A stretch of DNA of 64,000 nt from Dactylosporangium siamense. Its GTDB lineage: Bacteria > Actinomycetota > Actinomycetes > Mycobacteriales > Micromonosporaceae. Both the position numbers and the translations under genes were made by a program. Location: contig NZ_BONQ01000182.1 in NCBI RefSeq assembly GCF_016862795.1, positions 21,222-85,221 on the forward strand. Reading direction: 5' to 3'. A model generated the notes under the pieces. The model did not search any database and had not been told where the DNA came from. It saw only the letters and a program-made list of their open reading frames with translations. Shown one piece after another: positions 55,521-62,800 of this stretch; the stretch's first letter is position 1, and each line of letters begins with the position of its first letter.

Positions 55521-56395
55521 CCCAGATCCTGCAGAAACCCCCAGCGAACGGCCGGCTCGTGCGCCGGGAGGCATCCGCCACCCCCGAGCGGGCCGCGGTC
55601 CGCCGGCGCCGGCGCCGGGTGATCGAGATCGTGCTGGGCTTCGGTGCGCCGGTGCTGCTGTTCGTGGTGTGGCAGGTGGCCGCGACCAGCGGCGCGGTCA
55701 ACCCGCTGTTCTTCCCGCCGCCCACCGAGGTCTGGAAGGCGGCCCTGGAGCTCGTCGAGAGCGGCGAGCTGTTCGAGCACCTCTGGGCCAGCCTGACCCG
55801 GGTGCTCATCGGCTGCGCGATGGGCGTGGTGACCGGGGTGGCCGCCGGCATCGCCCTCGGCGCCTCCCGCTGGGTCCGGGCCACCCTCGAGCCGCTGCTG
55901 TCGGCGCTGTACACGGTGCCGAAGCTGGCCATCTTCCCGTTGCTGCTGCTCATCTTCGGCCTCACCGACACGGCCCTGAACGTGGCCATCGGCATGACCG
56001 TCTTCTTCTTCATGTGGGTCAGCACCATGGCCGCGTTCCTGGCGGTGAGCCCGGGTCACCGCGAGGTGGCGCAGAGCTTCCAGGCCGGCCCGTGGCTGAC
56101 CTTCCGTCACGTCCTGTTCCCGGCCGCGCTGCCGCAGATGTTCATCGGTCTGCGGATGTCGGTCAGCGTCGCCGTGCTGATGATGGTCGGCGTCGAGTTC
56201 ACCCAGGCGAACAAGGGCATCGGCTATCTCATCTGGTACTCCTGGACGCTGTTTCAGGCGCCCCGGATGTACGTCGGCATCGTGGCGGTCGCCCTCATGG
56301 GGCTGCTGCTGAGCAATGCCGTCAAGTGGGTGTCGCTGCTCGTGCTGCCGTGGGCTCGCGTCGAGATCGAAGGCGGCGACCGGAACCTCCTGTAA
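55517..56395 (+). CDS. ABC transporter permease (nitrate/sulfonate/taurine type)
   Basis: 292 residues with six transmembrane helices; a basic N-terminus (RRRRRR) precedes the first, VLGFGAPVLLFVVWQVAATS. The periplasmic NPLFFPPPTEVWKA is the SsuC/TauC hallmark, and the EAA loop is SPGHREVAQSFQAGPWLTFR then HVLFPAALPQMFIGLRMSVS. ATG 55517 overlaps the ATPase stop. It forms the channel for the importer. Confidence 0.92.
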   Translation: MTQILQKPPANGRLVRREASATPERAAVRRRRRRVIEIVLGFGAPVLLFVVWQVAATSGAVNPLFFPPPTEVWKAALELVESGELFEHLWASLTRVLIGCAMGVVTGVAAGIALGASRWVRATLEPLLSALYTVPKLAIFPLLLLIFGLTDTALNVAIGMTVFFFMWVSTMAAFLAVSPGHREVAQSFQAGPWLTFRHVLFPAALPQMFIGLRMSVSVAVLMMVGVEFTQANKGIGYLIWYSWTLFQAPRMYVGIVAVALMGLLLSNAVKWVSLLVLPWARVEIEGGDRNLL

Positions 56396-56430
56396 ATCGG
56401 TTTCCCCTCCCCCAGTAAGGAAGACGCAAA

Positions 56431-57519
56431 ATGCGCCGATCAGCCGCCCTGTTCGTCGTCGCCGCGCTCGCCGTCCCGCTGCTGTCCGCCTGCGGCGACG
56501 ACGGCTCGACCCCGTCCTCCACCCCTACCGGAACCGGGGCCACCAGCGCCCCGGCCCCCGGCCCGACCGGGCCGAACACCCCGGCGCCGAAGCCGCTGCC
56601 GAGCGAGGTCACGGTCAACGCCTCGCTCCCCTTCCGCAACATCGAAGCGTATGCGCCGTTACTGCTCGCCGAGTACTTCGGGGAGTTCAAAAAGGAAAAC
56701 ATCAAAATCAACATCCAGCTGGTACAGACGAACAACCTCGTCGTGGTGATGCAGAAGGGCGACATCGACGTGGCGCCCGCCGCGCCGTCGGCCGGCCTGT
56801 TCAACGCGATCGCCGGTGGCGCCGACATCAAGGGCATCGGCGGCGGCGTCGGCTGGAGCCCCGCCAACCACCAGGGCTACTACGTGCGCAAGAGCCTGCT
56901 CAAGCCCGACGGCTCGTTCAGCTGCGCCGACCTGAAGGGCAAGAAGGTCTCCACCGGCTCCGCCACGGGCCTCGGCTCCCCCGCCGTGGTAGAGCTGGCC
57001 GCGTACCTGAAGACCTGCAACCTCACCGTCAAGGACGTCACGATCGTGCCGCTCGGCGGCGCCGACCTGCTGGCCGGGCTCGACTCGGGCTCGGTGGACG
57101 CCGGCAACCTCAGTGACCCCGTCTGGACCACCGCCGAGAAGACCGGGCACAAGCTCATCATCCCGTTCACCGCGTCCATCACCAGCTACTGGATGGGCAA
57201 GATCCGCACCGAGAAGCCGGACGTGGCCGCGGCCATCGTGCGCGCGCTGGTCCGCACCAGCCGCACCTATCTGCAGGGCGACTACCGCAGCAACCCGCAG
57301 GTGAAGGAGGGGCTGATCAAGGCCCTGGGCGCCACCGAGGCCCAGGTCACCGGGCCGTCCAGCCTGGTGTTCGACCCCGACTTCAAGTTCCCCATCGGCA
57401 ACATCGCACCGATCGAGTCCGCCTGGGCCGAGATCGGTGGCATCGTCAACTTCACCAAACCCCTGGCCGACGACAAGCTGTTCGACGACACGCCGCGCCA
57501 GACGGCGCTGGCCGCGTAG
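56431..57519 (+). CDS. ABC transporter substrate-binding lipoprotein (NMT1/SsuA-like)
   Basis: 362 residues. The lipoprotein signal MRRSAALFVVAALAVPLLSA is followed by C (lipobox LSAC, Cys 21) and a Thr/Pro-rich spacer to about 55. The NMT1/SsuA-like fold begins at VTVNASLPFRNIEAYAPLLL; KKENIKINIQLVQTNNLVVV, GDIDVAPAAPSAGLFNAIAG and GGADLLAGLDSGSVDAGNLS are typical. Such proteins bind sulfonates, aromatic acids, pyrimidines or similar anions; the ligand here is presumably the substrate of the surrounding enzymes. AAGGAAG lies before ATG 56431, and 35 bases separate it from the permease. Confidence 0.9.
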   Translation: MRRSAALFVVAALAVPLLSACGDDGSTPSSTPTGTGATSAPAPGPTGPNTPAPKPLPSEVTVNASLPFRNIEAYAPLLLAEYFGEFKKENIKINIQLVQTNNLVVVMQKGDIDVAPAAPSAGLFNAIAGGADIKGIGGGVGWSPANHQGYYVRKSLLKPDGSFSCADLKGKKVSTGSATGLGSPAVVELAAYLKTCNLTVKDVTIVPLGGADLLAGLDSGSVDAGNLSDPVWTTAEKTGHKLIIPFTASITSYWMGKIRTEKPDVAAAIVRALVRTSRTYLQGDYRSNPQVKEGLIKALGATEAQVTGPSSLVFDPDFKFPIGNIAPIESAWAEIGGIVNFTKPLADDKLFDDTPRQTALAA

Positions 57520-57522
57520 CCG

Positions 57523-57813
57523 ATGCGGAAGTTCCTCGCCGTTGGCCACCACGGCCCGGTCGATCCTGAGCTGGGACTGCGGATCGCCGACGTGGCCGTG
57601 GACTGGATCTCGGCCAAGCTGGCCGACGGCACCTTCGACTGCCTGTACTCGATGGCCGGCGGGGGCCGGCTGATCGTCGCCAACGTCGCCGACGAGGAGA
57701 CCCTCCTAGAGATGCTGCGCGCGGCACCGGACGCACCACGCGAATGGACGCTCACCGAACTGTTCGACGGCATCGAGGTCATCCGCAACTACGTCGCGTC
57801 CATGCGGCCGTAA
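57523..57813 (+). CDS. Small muconolactone-isomerase-like protein
   Basis: 96 residues of the dimeric alpha-beta barrel type, close to muconolactone delta-isomerase-like proteins in length and pattern: KFLAVGHHGP near the start, VDWISAKLADGTFDCLYSMA, GGGRLIVANVADEETLLEML and WTLTELFDGIEVIRNYVASM. It may isomerise or bind a ring-derived lactone or act as a ligand carrier. It starts three bases after the binding-protein stop, so it belongs to the same transcript. The muconolactone link is a family resemblance, not proof of reaction. Confidence 0.6.
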   Translation: MRKFLAVGHHGPVDPELGLRIADVAVDWISAKLADGTFDCLYSMAGGGRLIVANVADEETLLEMLRAAPDAPREWTLTELFDGIEVIRNYVASMRP

Positions 57814-57821
57814 TGCACGTT

Positions 57822-57849
57822 GCCGGGCGGTCCTCCGGGGCCGCCCGGC
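57822..57849 (+). terminator. Hairpin between the isomerase-like and dehydrogenase genes
   Basis: GCCGGGCGG (57822-57830) pairs with CCGCCCGGC (57841-57849) across a 10-base loop, followed by CTCTTCC. It begins nine bases after a stop and ends nine bases before the next gene's ribosome-binding site: possible partial terminator or stability element inside the operon. Confidence 0.5.
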
Positions 57850-57870
57850 CTCTTCCTGAGGGAGCCAGCA

Positions 57871-58854
57871 TTGAGTGACATGTGGGCGGCCCAGCTCGTT
57901 GCCCCCTCGACGTTCACCGACGTCCGCGTCCCGGCACCTTCCCCGGCGGCGCTCGCCCCCGGCGAGGTGCTGCTGCGGGTCCGGGCCGGCGCGATCTGCG
58001 GCAGCGACATGCCCCTGTTCAAGGGCGCCGTCCAGCTCCAGGGCGGGCTGGGCAACCACCCGGACGGCGCGCCACCCGGGCCGGGCTGCCCGATGCACGA
58101 GGTGGTGGGCGACGTGGTCGCCTCCCGCCACCCCGGCTTCACGCCCGGCACCACCGCGGTCGGCTGGGCCCTGGGCCAGGACGCGCTCGCCGAGCTCGTC
58201 GTCACCGAAGGGGACTCCCTCACACCCGACGACGGCACGCTCCCGCCGGCACACGCCGTGGTCGCGCAGCCCCTCGCGTGCGTCATCTACGCGGTCGAAC
58301 GGATGGGCGACGTCACCGGGCAGCGGGTCGCCGTCCTCGGCCAGGGACCGATCGGCATGCTGTTCAGCCACGTGCTGAAGACCGCGGGCGCCGCCCACGT
58401 GGTCGGCGTCGACCGGGTCGACCGGTCGGAGCAGGCGCGGACCTTCGGGGTGGACGAGCCGGTGCGGGCCTCGTGCGACCGGTGGGTCGCCTCGCTCGCC
58501 CCCGCCGACCGGCCGCACGTGGTGGTCGAGTCCATCGGGCACCAGGTCGGCACCCTCGGCTGCGCCGTCGACGCGGCCGCGGACGGCGGCCTGGTCTACT
58601 ACTTCGGGGTGCCCGACGACCTGGTCTACCCGGTGCCGATGCACACGTTCTTCCGCAAGGACCTGACCCTGCGGGCCGGCACCACCAAGGACCGCGGACG
58701 GGTGCTGCGGCTGGCCCAGCACTACCTGCGCGAGCACCCGTCGATCCTGGACGCCTACGTCACCGACCGGTTGCCGATGACCCGCGTCCAGGAGGCCTAC
58801 GACCGGGCCGCCGCGCCCCGGGCCGGTCAGCTCAAGGTGGTCCTCGAGGCGTGA
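57871..58854 (+). CDS. Zinc-dependent alcohol/polyol dehydrogenase (MDR family)
   Basis: 327 residues. Catalytic-zinc motifs: GAICGSDMPLFKG (Cys) and CPMHEVVGDVV (His-Glu). Rossmann segment VAVLGQGPIGMLFSHVLKTA and VVGVDRVDRSEQA. No structural-zinc four-Cys lobe is seen, so it is the short-lobe form. Likely oxidises a secondary alcohol in the pathway. TTG 57871 is chosen because GAGGGAG lies at good spacing; ATG 57880 is nine bases further. Its 3' end overlaps the convergent LLM gene by 28 bases. Confidence 0.86.
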   Translation: MSDMWAAQLVAPSTFTDVRVPAPSPAALAPGEVLLRVRAGAICGSDMPLFKGAVQLQGGLGNHPDGAPPGPGCPMHEVVGDVVASRHPGFTPGTTAVGWALGQDALAELVVTEGDSLTPDDGTLPPAHAVVAQPLACVIYAVERMGDVTGQRVAVLGQGPIGMLFSHVLKTAGAAHVVGVDRVDRSEQARTFGVDEPVRASCDRWVASLAPADRPHVVVESIGHQVGTLGCAVDAAADGGLVYYFGVPDDLVYPVPMHTFFRKDLTLRAGTTKDRGRVLRLAQHYLREHPSILDAYVTDRLPMTRVQEAYDRAAAPRAGQLKVVLEA

Positions 58855-59759
58855 GCCGCGTCCCGGGCGTCGAGCAGCGGCTGCAGGAACGCCGGCAACG
58901 CTTCCGGCGTCCGCACGAACGCCAGGGGGTGCACGATGACGCAGTCGGCACCGGCCTCCCACAGCGCCCGCGCCTCCTGCAGCACCGGCGCGGCGCCGGC
59001 CTCTTCGGCGGTCCTGCCGTGCGCGACCAGCGTGGTGGCCGCGGTGACCGGGATCGTGGCCGGGTCCCGGCCGACCCGCACGGACTCGGCGCGGATGGCG
59101 GCGATCGCGGCCCGCACCTCCTCGACCGGCATCGGCGCCGCCCACCACCCCACGCCGTGGCGCACCACCCGCTCGATCGCCCGCGGAGTGGGATGGAAGC
59201 CGAACGACAGCCGCAGGTCCGCGCCCTGCACCGGCACCGGCATGCTGTGCAGGTCGGTGAAGTCCACCCGCTGCCCCGCGTGAGCCGCCGGCCCCCCGGC
59301 CCACAGCGCCCGGCAGACGGCGACCTGCTCCTCCAGGTAGCCGAAGCGACGCTCGAACGGCCGCTCGGTGACCCGGTACTCCTCCTCCTGCCAGCCCGCC
59401 CCGAGGCCCACGTCGAGCCGCCCGCCGCAGATGACGTCGAGCGTGGCGAGCTGCTTGGCCAGCAGCACGGCCGGGCGGATCGGCGCGATGAGGACGTTGG
59501 TGCCGAGCCGGGCCCGGCCGGTGACCCCGGCGATCGCGGCGAGGGCGGTCAGCGGCTCGAACCAGTTGGTGTCGATGGGATACGGGAAGCCGACGGCCAC
59601 CCGGTCGCGGTGGGCCCGCTCGCTGATCGTCACATGGTCGGGCAGCACCAGCAGGTCCACGCCCATCCGGTCGGCCAGTCCGGCCGCTTCCAGGATGCCG
59701 GTGAAGCGGCCGCCGTACAGCTCGTCCACGCCCATCAGGTTGAAGCCCAGCCGAGCCAT
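58827..59759 (-). CDS. LLM-class (F420-dependent type) oxidoreductase
   Basis: 310-residue luciferase-like TIM barrel: RFTGILEAAGLADRMGVDLL, then DHVTI, PLTALAAIAGVTGRARLGTN VLIAPIRP-type F420-binding strand, AKQLATLDVICGGRLDVGLG with GAGWQEEEY, the standard LLM F420 signature. Close to TIGR03619-like members. It would transfer hydride from F420H2 (or FMNH2) to a pathway intermediate. ATG 59757-59759. It is transcribed toward the dehydrogenase gene, with a KstR2-like operator about 40 bases upstream, shared with the divergent SnoaL-like gene. Confidence 0.87.
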   Translation of the reverse strand: MARLGFNLMGVDELYGGRFTGILEAAGLADRMGVDLLVLPDHVTISERAHRDRVAVGFPYPIDTNWFEPLTALAAIAGVTGRARLGTNVLIAPIRPAVLLAKQLATLDVICGGRLDVGLGAGWQEEEYRVTERPFERRFGYLEEQVAVCRALWAGGPAAHAGQRVDFTDLHSMPVPVQGADLRLSFGFHPTPRAIERVVRHGVGWWAAPMPVEEVRAAIAAIRAESVRVGRDPATIPVTAATTLVAHGRTAEEAGAAPVLQEARALWEAGADCVIVHPLAFVRTPEALPAFLQPLLDARDAAHASRTTLS

Positions 59760-59798
59760 CGCATCCCCACTTCCACCCAGCAGCCAACGGGTACCAAA

Positions 59799-59815
59799 CC
59801 AAGCAAGTGCTTGGT
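59799..59815. promoter_or_regulatory. KstR2-like TetR operator between the LLM and SnoaL-like genes
   Basis: CCAAGCA-AG-TGCTTGG (59799-59814) is a perfect palindrome. Within it AGCAAGTGCTTGGT (59802-59815) matches the mycobacterial KstR2 consensus AnCAAGnnCTTGnT at every fixed position. It lies in the 126-bp divergent region, positioned to repress both genes. No TetR gene is present in the window. Confidence 0.7.
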
Positions 59816-59885
59816 AGTTTACCGGTGCGGCCCGGGAAAACACCAGGCCACGCGGGTCCACAGCAGACAGTCGCAGGAGGTTCCG

Positions 59886-60392
59886 ATGACGAACGAGGAC
59901 GCCGACCGGGCCGCCATCCGGGACCTCGTATGCCGGTACTGCCGGGGCGTCGACCGCCTCGACATGGAGCTGGTCCGCTCCTGCTACCACCCCGGCGCGA
60001 TCGACCACCACACCGGCTTCGACGGCCCCGTCGAGGAGTACGTCGCCTGGGTCGAGCCGAAGCTGCGCGGCTTCGACGGCACGATGCACCTGGTCGCCAA
60101 CCACCTGGTCGAGTTCGCCGGAACACGTGCCCTGTCGGAGACCTACGGCACCGCCGTGCACTGGGGCACCCCGTCGGACTCCCCACAGCTGAACTTCACC
60201 AGCGGCTTCCGCTACATCGACCTGCTCGAGCAGCGCGACGGCGAATGGCGCATCCTGGAACGCTACGCGTCGCGGGAATGGACCCGCTCGGAGGCCAACC
60301 TGTTCGTCCCGCGTGAGGGCCCCGGCCCGGCCGGCCGCCGCGACCGGGACGACTACGTGTACCGCCTCCGCACCGACCTGCTCGCCCCGTGA
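59886..60392 (+). CDS. SnoaL-like / NTF2-fold nuclear transport factor 2 family protein
   Basis: 168 residues, NTF2-like fold: ADRAAIRDLVCRYCRGVDRL, DMELVRSCYHPGAIDHHTGF, MHLVANHLVEFAGTRALSET and YIDLLEQRDGEWRILERYAS. This 'R.LV.RYCRG.D..D.....C.HP.A' pattern is the SnoaL-like group that includes ring hydroxylating or isomerising enzymes and scytalone-dehydratase-like proteins. The histidine-aspartate pair in HPGAIDHH is at the usual active-site position. AGGAGG upstream of ATG 59886 is strong. Divergent from the LLM gene, sharing the KstR2-like operator. Confidence 0.82.
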   Translation: MTNEDADRAAIRDLVCRYCRGVDRLDMELVRSCYHPGAIDHHTGFDGPVEEYVAWVEPKLRGFDGTMHLVANHLVEFAGTRALSETYGTAVHWGTPSDSPQLNFTSGFRYIDLLEQRDGEWRILERYASREWTRSEANLFVPREGPGPAGRRDRDDYVYRLRTDLLAP

Positions 60393-60504
60393 GCACGTCG
60401 CACCGATGAAGACGTTGATGGCGACGGTGCCGGCGTGGACGCCCTTGTCCGACCCGGCTCCAAGGGTTCGCCAACACCACAGCAGCGCTCATCGAGCGAG
60501 CGGA

Positions 60505-60819
60505 TCAGCGGCGGCAGGACAGCGCGAGACGGCGCCGGAGCAGGTCGATTGCAATGACGGTGACCATGACCTCGTCGCCGATCTGGACGGCCTGGTCCGG
60601 CGTCTCGATGGGCGTCGTGGACAGTTCACTGAGGTGGACCAGGCCCTCGATGCCGTCGCTCAGGCAGCCGATGAAGCCGACCGGGTCGCCGTCGAAGCCA
60701 TCGAGCAGCATCGCCGCTCCCAGCGGCGTGATCTCCGCAACGGTTCCCGTCAGGGTGTCACCGACGCTCACGGTCGCCATGAACGTCGCAAGGGACTCGT
60801 CGTCTTCCATCGTCTTCAT
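60505..60819 (-). CDS. Small S1 RNA-binding-domain protein
   Basis: 104 residues with one S1 OB-fold: VSVGDTLTGTVAEITPLGAA, PVGFIGCLSDGIEGLVHLSE and DEVMVTVIAIDLLRRRLALS match the S1 strands (GxxxxGxVxxI, GLVHxSE, vxVxVixiDxxrxRlsLS). Probably an RNA-binding accessory of translation or decay. A one-gene unit; the closest upstream gene is on the other strand. The interval 60393-60504 shows no gene. Confidence 0.78.
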   Translation of the reverse strand: MKTMEDDESLATFMATVSVGDTLTGTVAEITPLGAAMLLDGFDGDPVGFIGCLSDGIEGLVHLSELSTTPIETPDQAVQIGDEVMVTVIAIDLLRRRLALSCRR

Positions 60820-60988
60820 GATCCCAGGACGCTCGCAGGGTGTTCAAACGGCGATGGCCTCGACGGGGTTCCGGCGGCGGGACGACGGACGTGTCGTCCC
60901 GCCAAACGATCGATGTCCTGGTGATCGGAAGCTGCCATACTGCCCGGGCCATGATGGTGTGACAACTCGACGGGGAGCTGACGGACAC

Positions 60989-61270
60989 ATGACCGAGCCA
61001 CCGAATTTCCAATACACCCCGCTTCCGCCCGTGAACACGTATGCCATCCTCGCCGCCGTGTTCGCCTTCGTCATCTTCCCGCCGCTGGGCATCTACTTCG
61101 GAGGCAAGGCCAAGGAGCAGATCGCGCAGAGCGGAGAACGCGGGATCGAACTGGCCAACGTGGGCGTCATCGCCGGCTGGATCCTCAGCGTGCTCTTCGG
61201 GCTGTTCATCATCGTGTGGTGCGGCCTGGTCGGCACCGCGGTTTGGGGCGGATTCAACGGAGTGAACTGA
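60989..61270 (+). CDS. DUF4190-type small membrane protein
   Basis: 93 residues with two transmembrane helices: TYAILAAVFAFVIFPPLGIY and VIAGWILSVLFGLFIIVWCG. Between them GGKAKEQIAQSGERGIELAN is the standard DUF4190 loop ('G..A...I..tGE.G..lA..Gvi.G'). The short N-terminus is Pro/Tyr-rich. Function of the family is unknown. ATG 60989 has GGGGAG upstream. Confidence 0.8.
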   Translation: MTEPPNFQYTPLPPVNTYAILAAVFAFVIFPPLGIYFGGKAKEQIAQSGERGIELANVGVIAGWILSVLFGLFIIVWCGLVGTAVWGGFNGVN

Positions 61271-61314
61271 GCCCAGGCCGAGGACCGTGCGCATGACCTC
61301 CGCTCCTGCCAGGC

Positions 61315-61870
61315 TCACTCCTCGACCATGACTTCGCGCAGGCTCTTGGCCGGCGGCGTCGCGTGCCTGCGACGCTGCCGGACGTCCAGACGCCTCGCCC
61401 TCCAGCTCGCCGACGACCTGGTTCCACAGCCTGTCGTCGGTACTGACGCCTTCCACGATGCGGACGACGTTGACGTTGCCGTCGTATTCGCCCATCAGCC
61501 CTGCCGATGCGATGCGCTCGTCCCGGTCGGACAGGCCCGGCTTCAGGCCGAAGCTGGTCGCCTCGCGCCAGATGGGCGGCAGCGTGACAATCCCGGGTTC
61601 CGGGCCGGTGCGCAGCACGCCCCGGTCGATGAGGTCGACCACGGCGCCTCACGCCGCATGGTCGACGAACCGTGCTGCCTGCGCCAGGGTTCGGCCAGGC
61701 GATCCACGATGTGCCCGCGAACCTCGACGCGACCATGCCCAGGTGCGGCACCGCCAGCCGCGGTGGCGTCCAGTGACGACTCTCCGCCCGGTCGGCGGCC
61801 CTGATCACCGCCGTGTCGCCGGCCACCTGCACGATCAGAAGCGCGGCGCCTACTGCGTGGTCCGGACTGG
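61315..61870 (-). pseudogene. Frameshifted unknown gene
   Basis: Three minus-strand segments look protein-like but lie in different frames: GAALLIVQVAGDTAVIRAAD... to GTSWIAWPNPGAGSTVR (about 61870-61660); VVDLIDRGVLRTGPEPGIVT, LPPIWREATSFGLKPGLSDR and AGLMGEYDGNVNVVRIVEGV to about 61370; and PPAKSLREVMVEE ending at a TGA at 61315. Frameshifts near 61650 and 61360 join them. No family recognised. It lies between the DUF4190 gene and the LPMO promoter, so this is a decayed gene rather than an active one (or two sequencing errors). Confidence 0.45.
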
Positions 61871-61880
61871 CGCCGGCGAA

Positions 61881-61901
61881 ACTGTTGACAAACCTAACAG
61901 T
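61881..61901 (+). promoter_or_regulatory. Operator-like palindrome with -35 box before the LPMO gene
   Basis: ACTGTT-GACAAACCT-AACAGT (61881-61901) is an inverted repeat with 6-bp arms. TTGACA (61885-61890) lies inside it, so a bound repressor would block the -35. A second TTGACG follows at 61903-61908. No clear -10 is seen. The AT-rich island is conspicuous in this GC-rich sequence. Confidence 0.5.
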
Positions 61902-61985
61902 ATTGACGTTCCCTGATGGAAGGTCGACGTCGGTGGGCGGACCGGTCGTCAACGAAGGATGACCCACGCCTGCCGAAGGAGCGAC

Positions 61986-62699
61986 ATGACCCTCCGAAGA
62001 AGACTGGCAGTCCTCGCTGCCGCCCTCCTCACCGTCCCCCTGTTCTCCGTGATCTTCTCGGCCGCACCGGCCGGCGCGCACGGCTGGATCACCAGCCCGC
62101 CGAGCCGCCAGGACCAATGCGCCACCGGTGCCGTCGCCAACTGCGGCTCCATCCAGTACGAACCGCAGAGCGTCGAGGCCCCCAAGGGCTCCCGGAACTG
62201 CAGCGGCGGCAACAGCAACTTCACGGTGCTCGACCAGGAGAACAAGGGCTGGATCGTCACCAACATCAGCAGCTCGACGACGTTCTCGTGGCGCAACACC
62301 GCGATGCACCGCACGCTCAACTGGCAGTACTACGTCGACGGCAACCTGCACCAGACGTTCACCAACGGCAACGCGCAACCGCCGCAGGTCGTCAACCACA
62401 ACGTCACCGGGCTGCCCAGCGGGCGGCACAAGGTCCTCGCCGTCTGGAACATCTACGACACCGCGATGGCGTTCTACTCGTGCGTCGACGTCAACGTGGG
62501 TGGCGGCGGTGGCGGCGGCCCCACCACTCCGCCGCCGACCGGCGGCTGCGGCGCGGCGTGGAGCGCGGCGGCCGTCTACACCGGGGGCATGACCGTCTCG
62601 CACAAGAGCCGCAAGTACACGGCGCGGTGGTGGACGCAGGGCGAGGAGCCGGGCACCACCGGGGAGTGGGGCGTCTGGCAGGACAACGGCGCCTGCTGA
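61986..62699 (+). CDS. Secreted AA10 lytic polysaccharide monooxygenase with C-terminal chitin-binding module
   Basis: 237 residues. The Sec signal VLAAALLTVPLFSVIFSAAP ends at AGA, so the mature protein starts with His (AHGWITSPPSRQ), the first histidine-brace residue. The second His is in NTAMHRTLNW. SRNCSGGNSNFTVL and FYSCVDVNV have the family's disulfide cysteines. A Gly/Pro linker leads to a CBM5/12-type domain (about 190-237) with AWSAAAVYTGGMTVSHKSRK and WTQGEEPGTTGEWGVW. It uses copper to cut chitin or cellulose oxidatively; CBM5/12 favours chitin. GAAGGAG supports ATG 61986. Confidence 0.9.
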   Translation: MTLRRRLAVLAAALLTVPLFSVIFSAAPAGAHGWITSPPSRQDQCATGAVANCGSIQYEPQSVEAPKGSRNCSGGNSNFTVLDQENKGWIVTNISSSTTFSWRNTAMHRTLNWQYYVDGNLHQTFTNGNAQPPQVVNHNVTGLPSGRHKVLAVWNIYDTAMAFYSCVDVNVGGGGGGGPTTPPPTGGCGAAWSAAAVYTGGMTVSHKSRKYTARWWTQGEEPGTTGEWGVWQDNGAC

Positions 62700-62800
62700 T
62701 CCGTCACCTCCCGATCCGTCATCTCCTGATCGGCCGTCCGGCTCGGGGCAGCCCCCGGGCCGGGCGGTTCCCGGCATTCGATCGAGTGGAGCCCGCGCCG

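Noticed and set aside
57706..60186. 826-codon minus-strand open frame
   Set aside because: Mostly antisense or out-of-frame relative to the dehydrogenase and LLM genes; no domain recognised.
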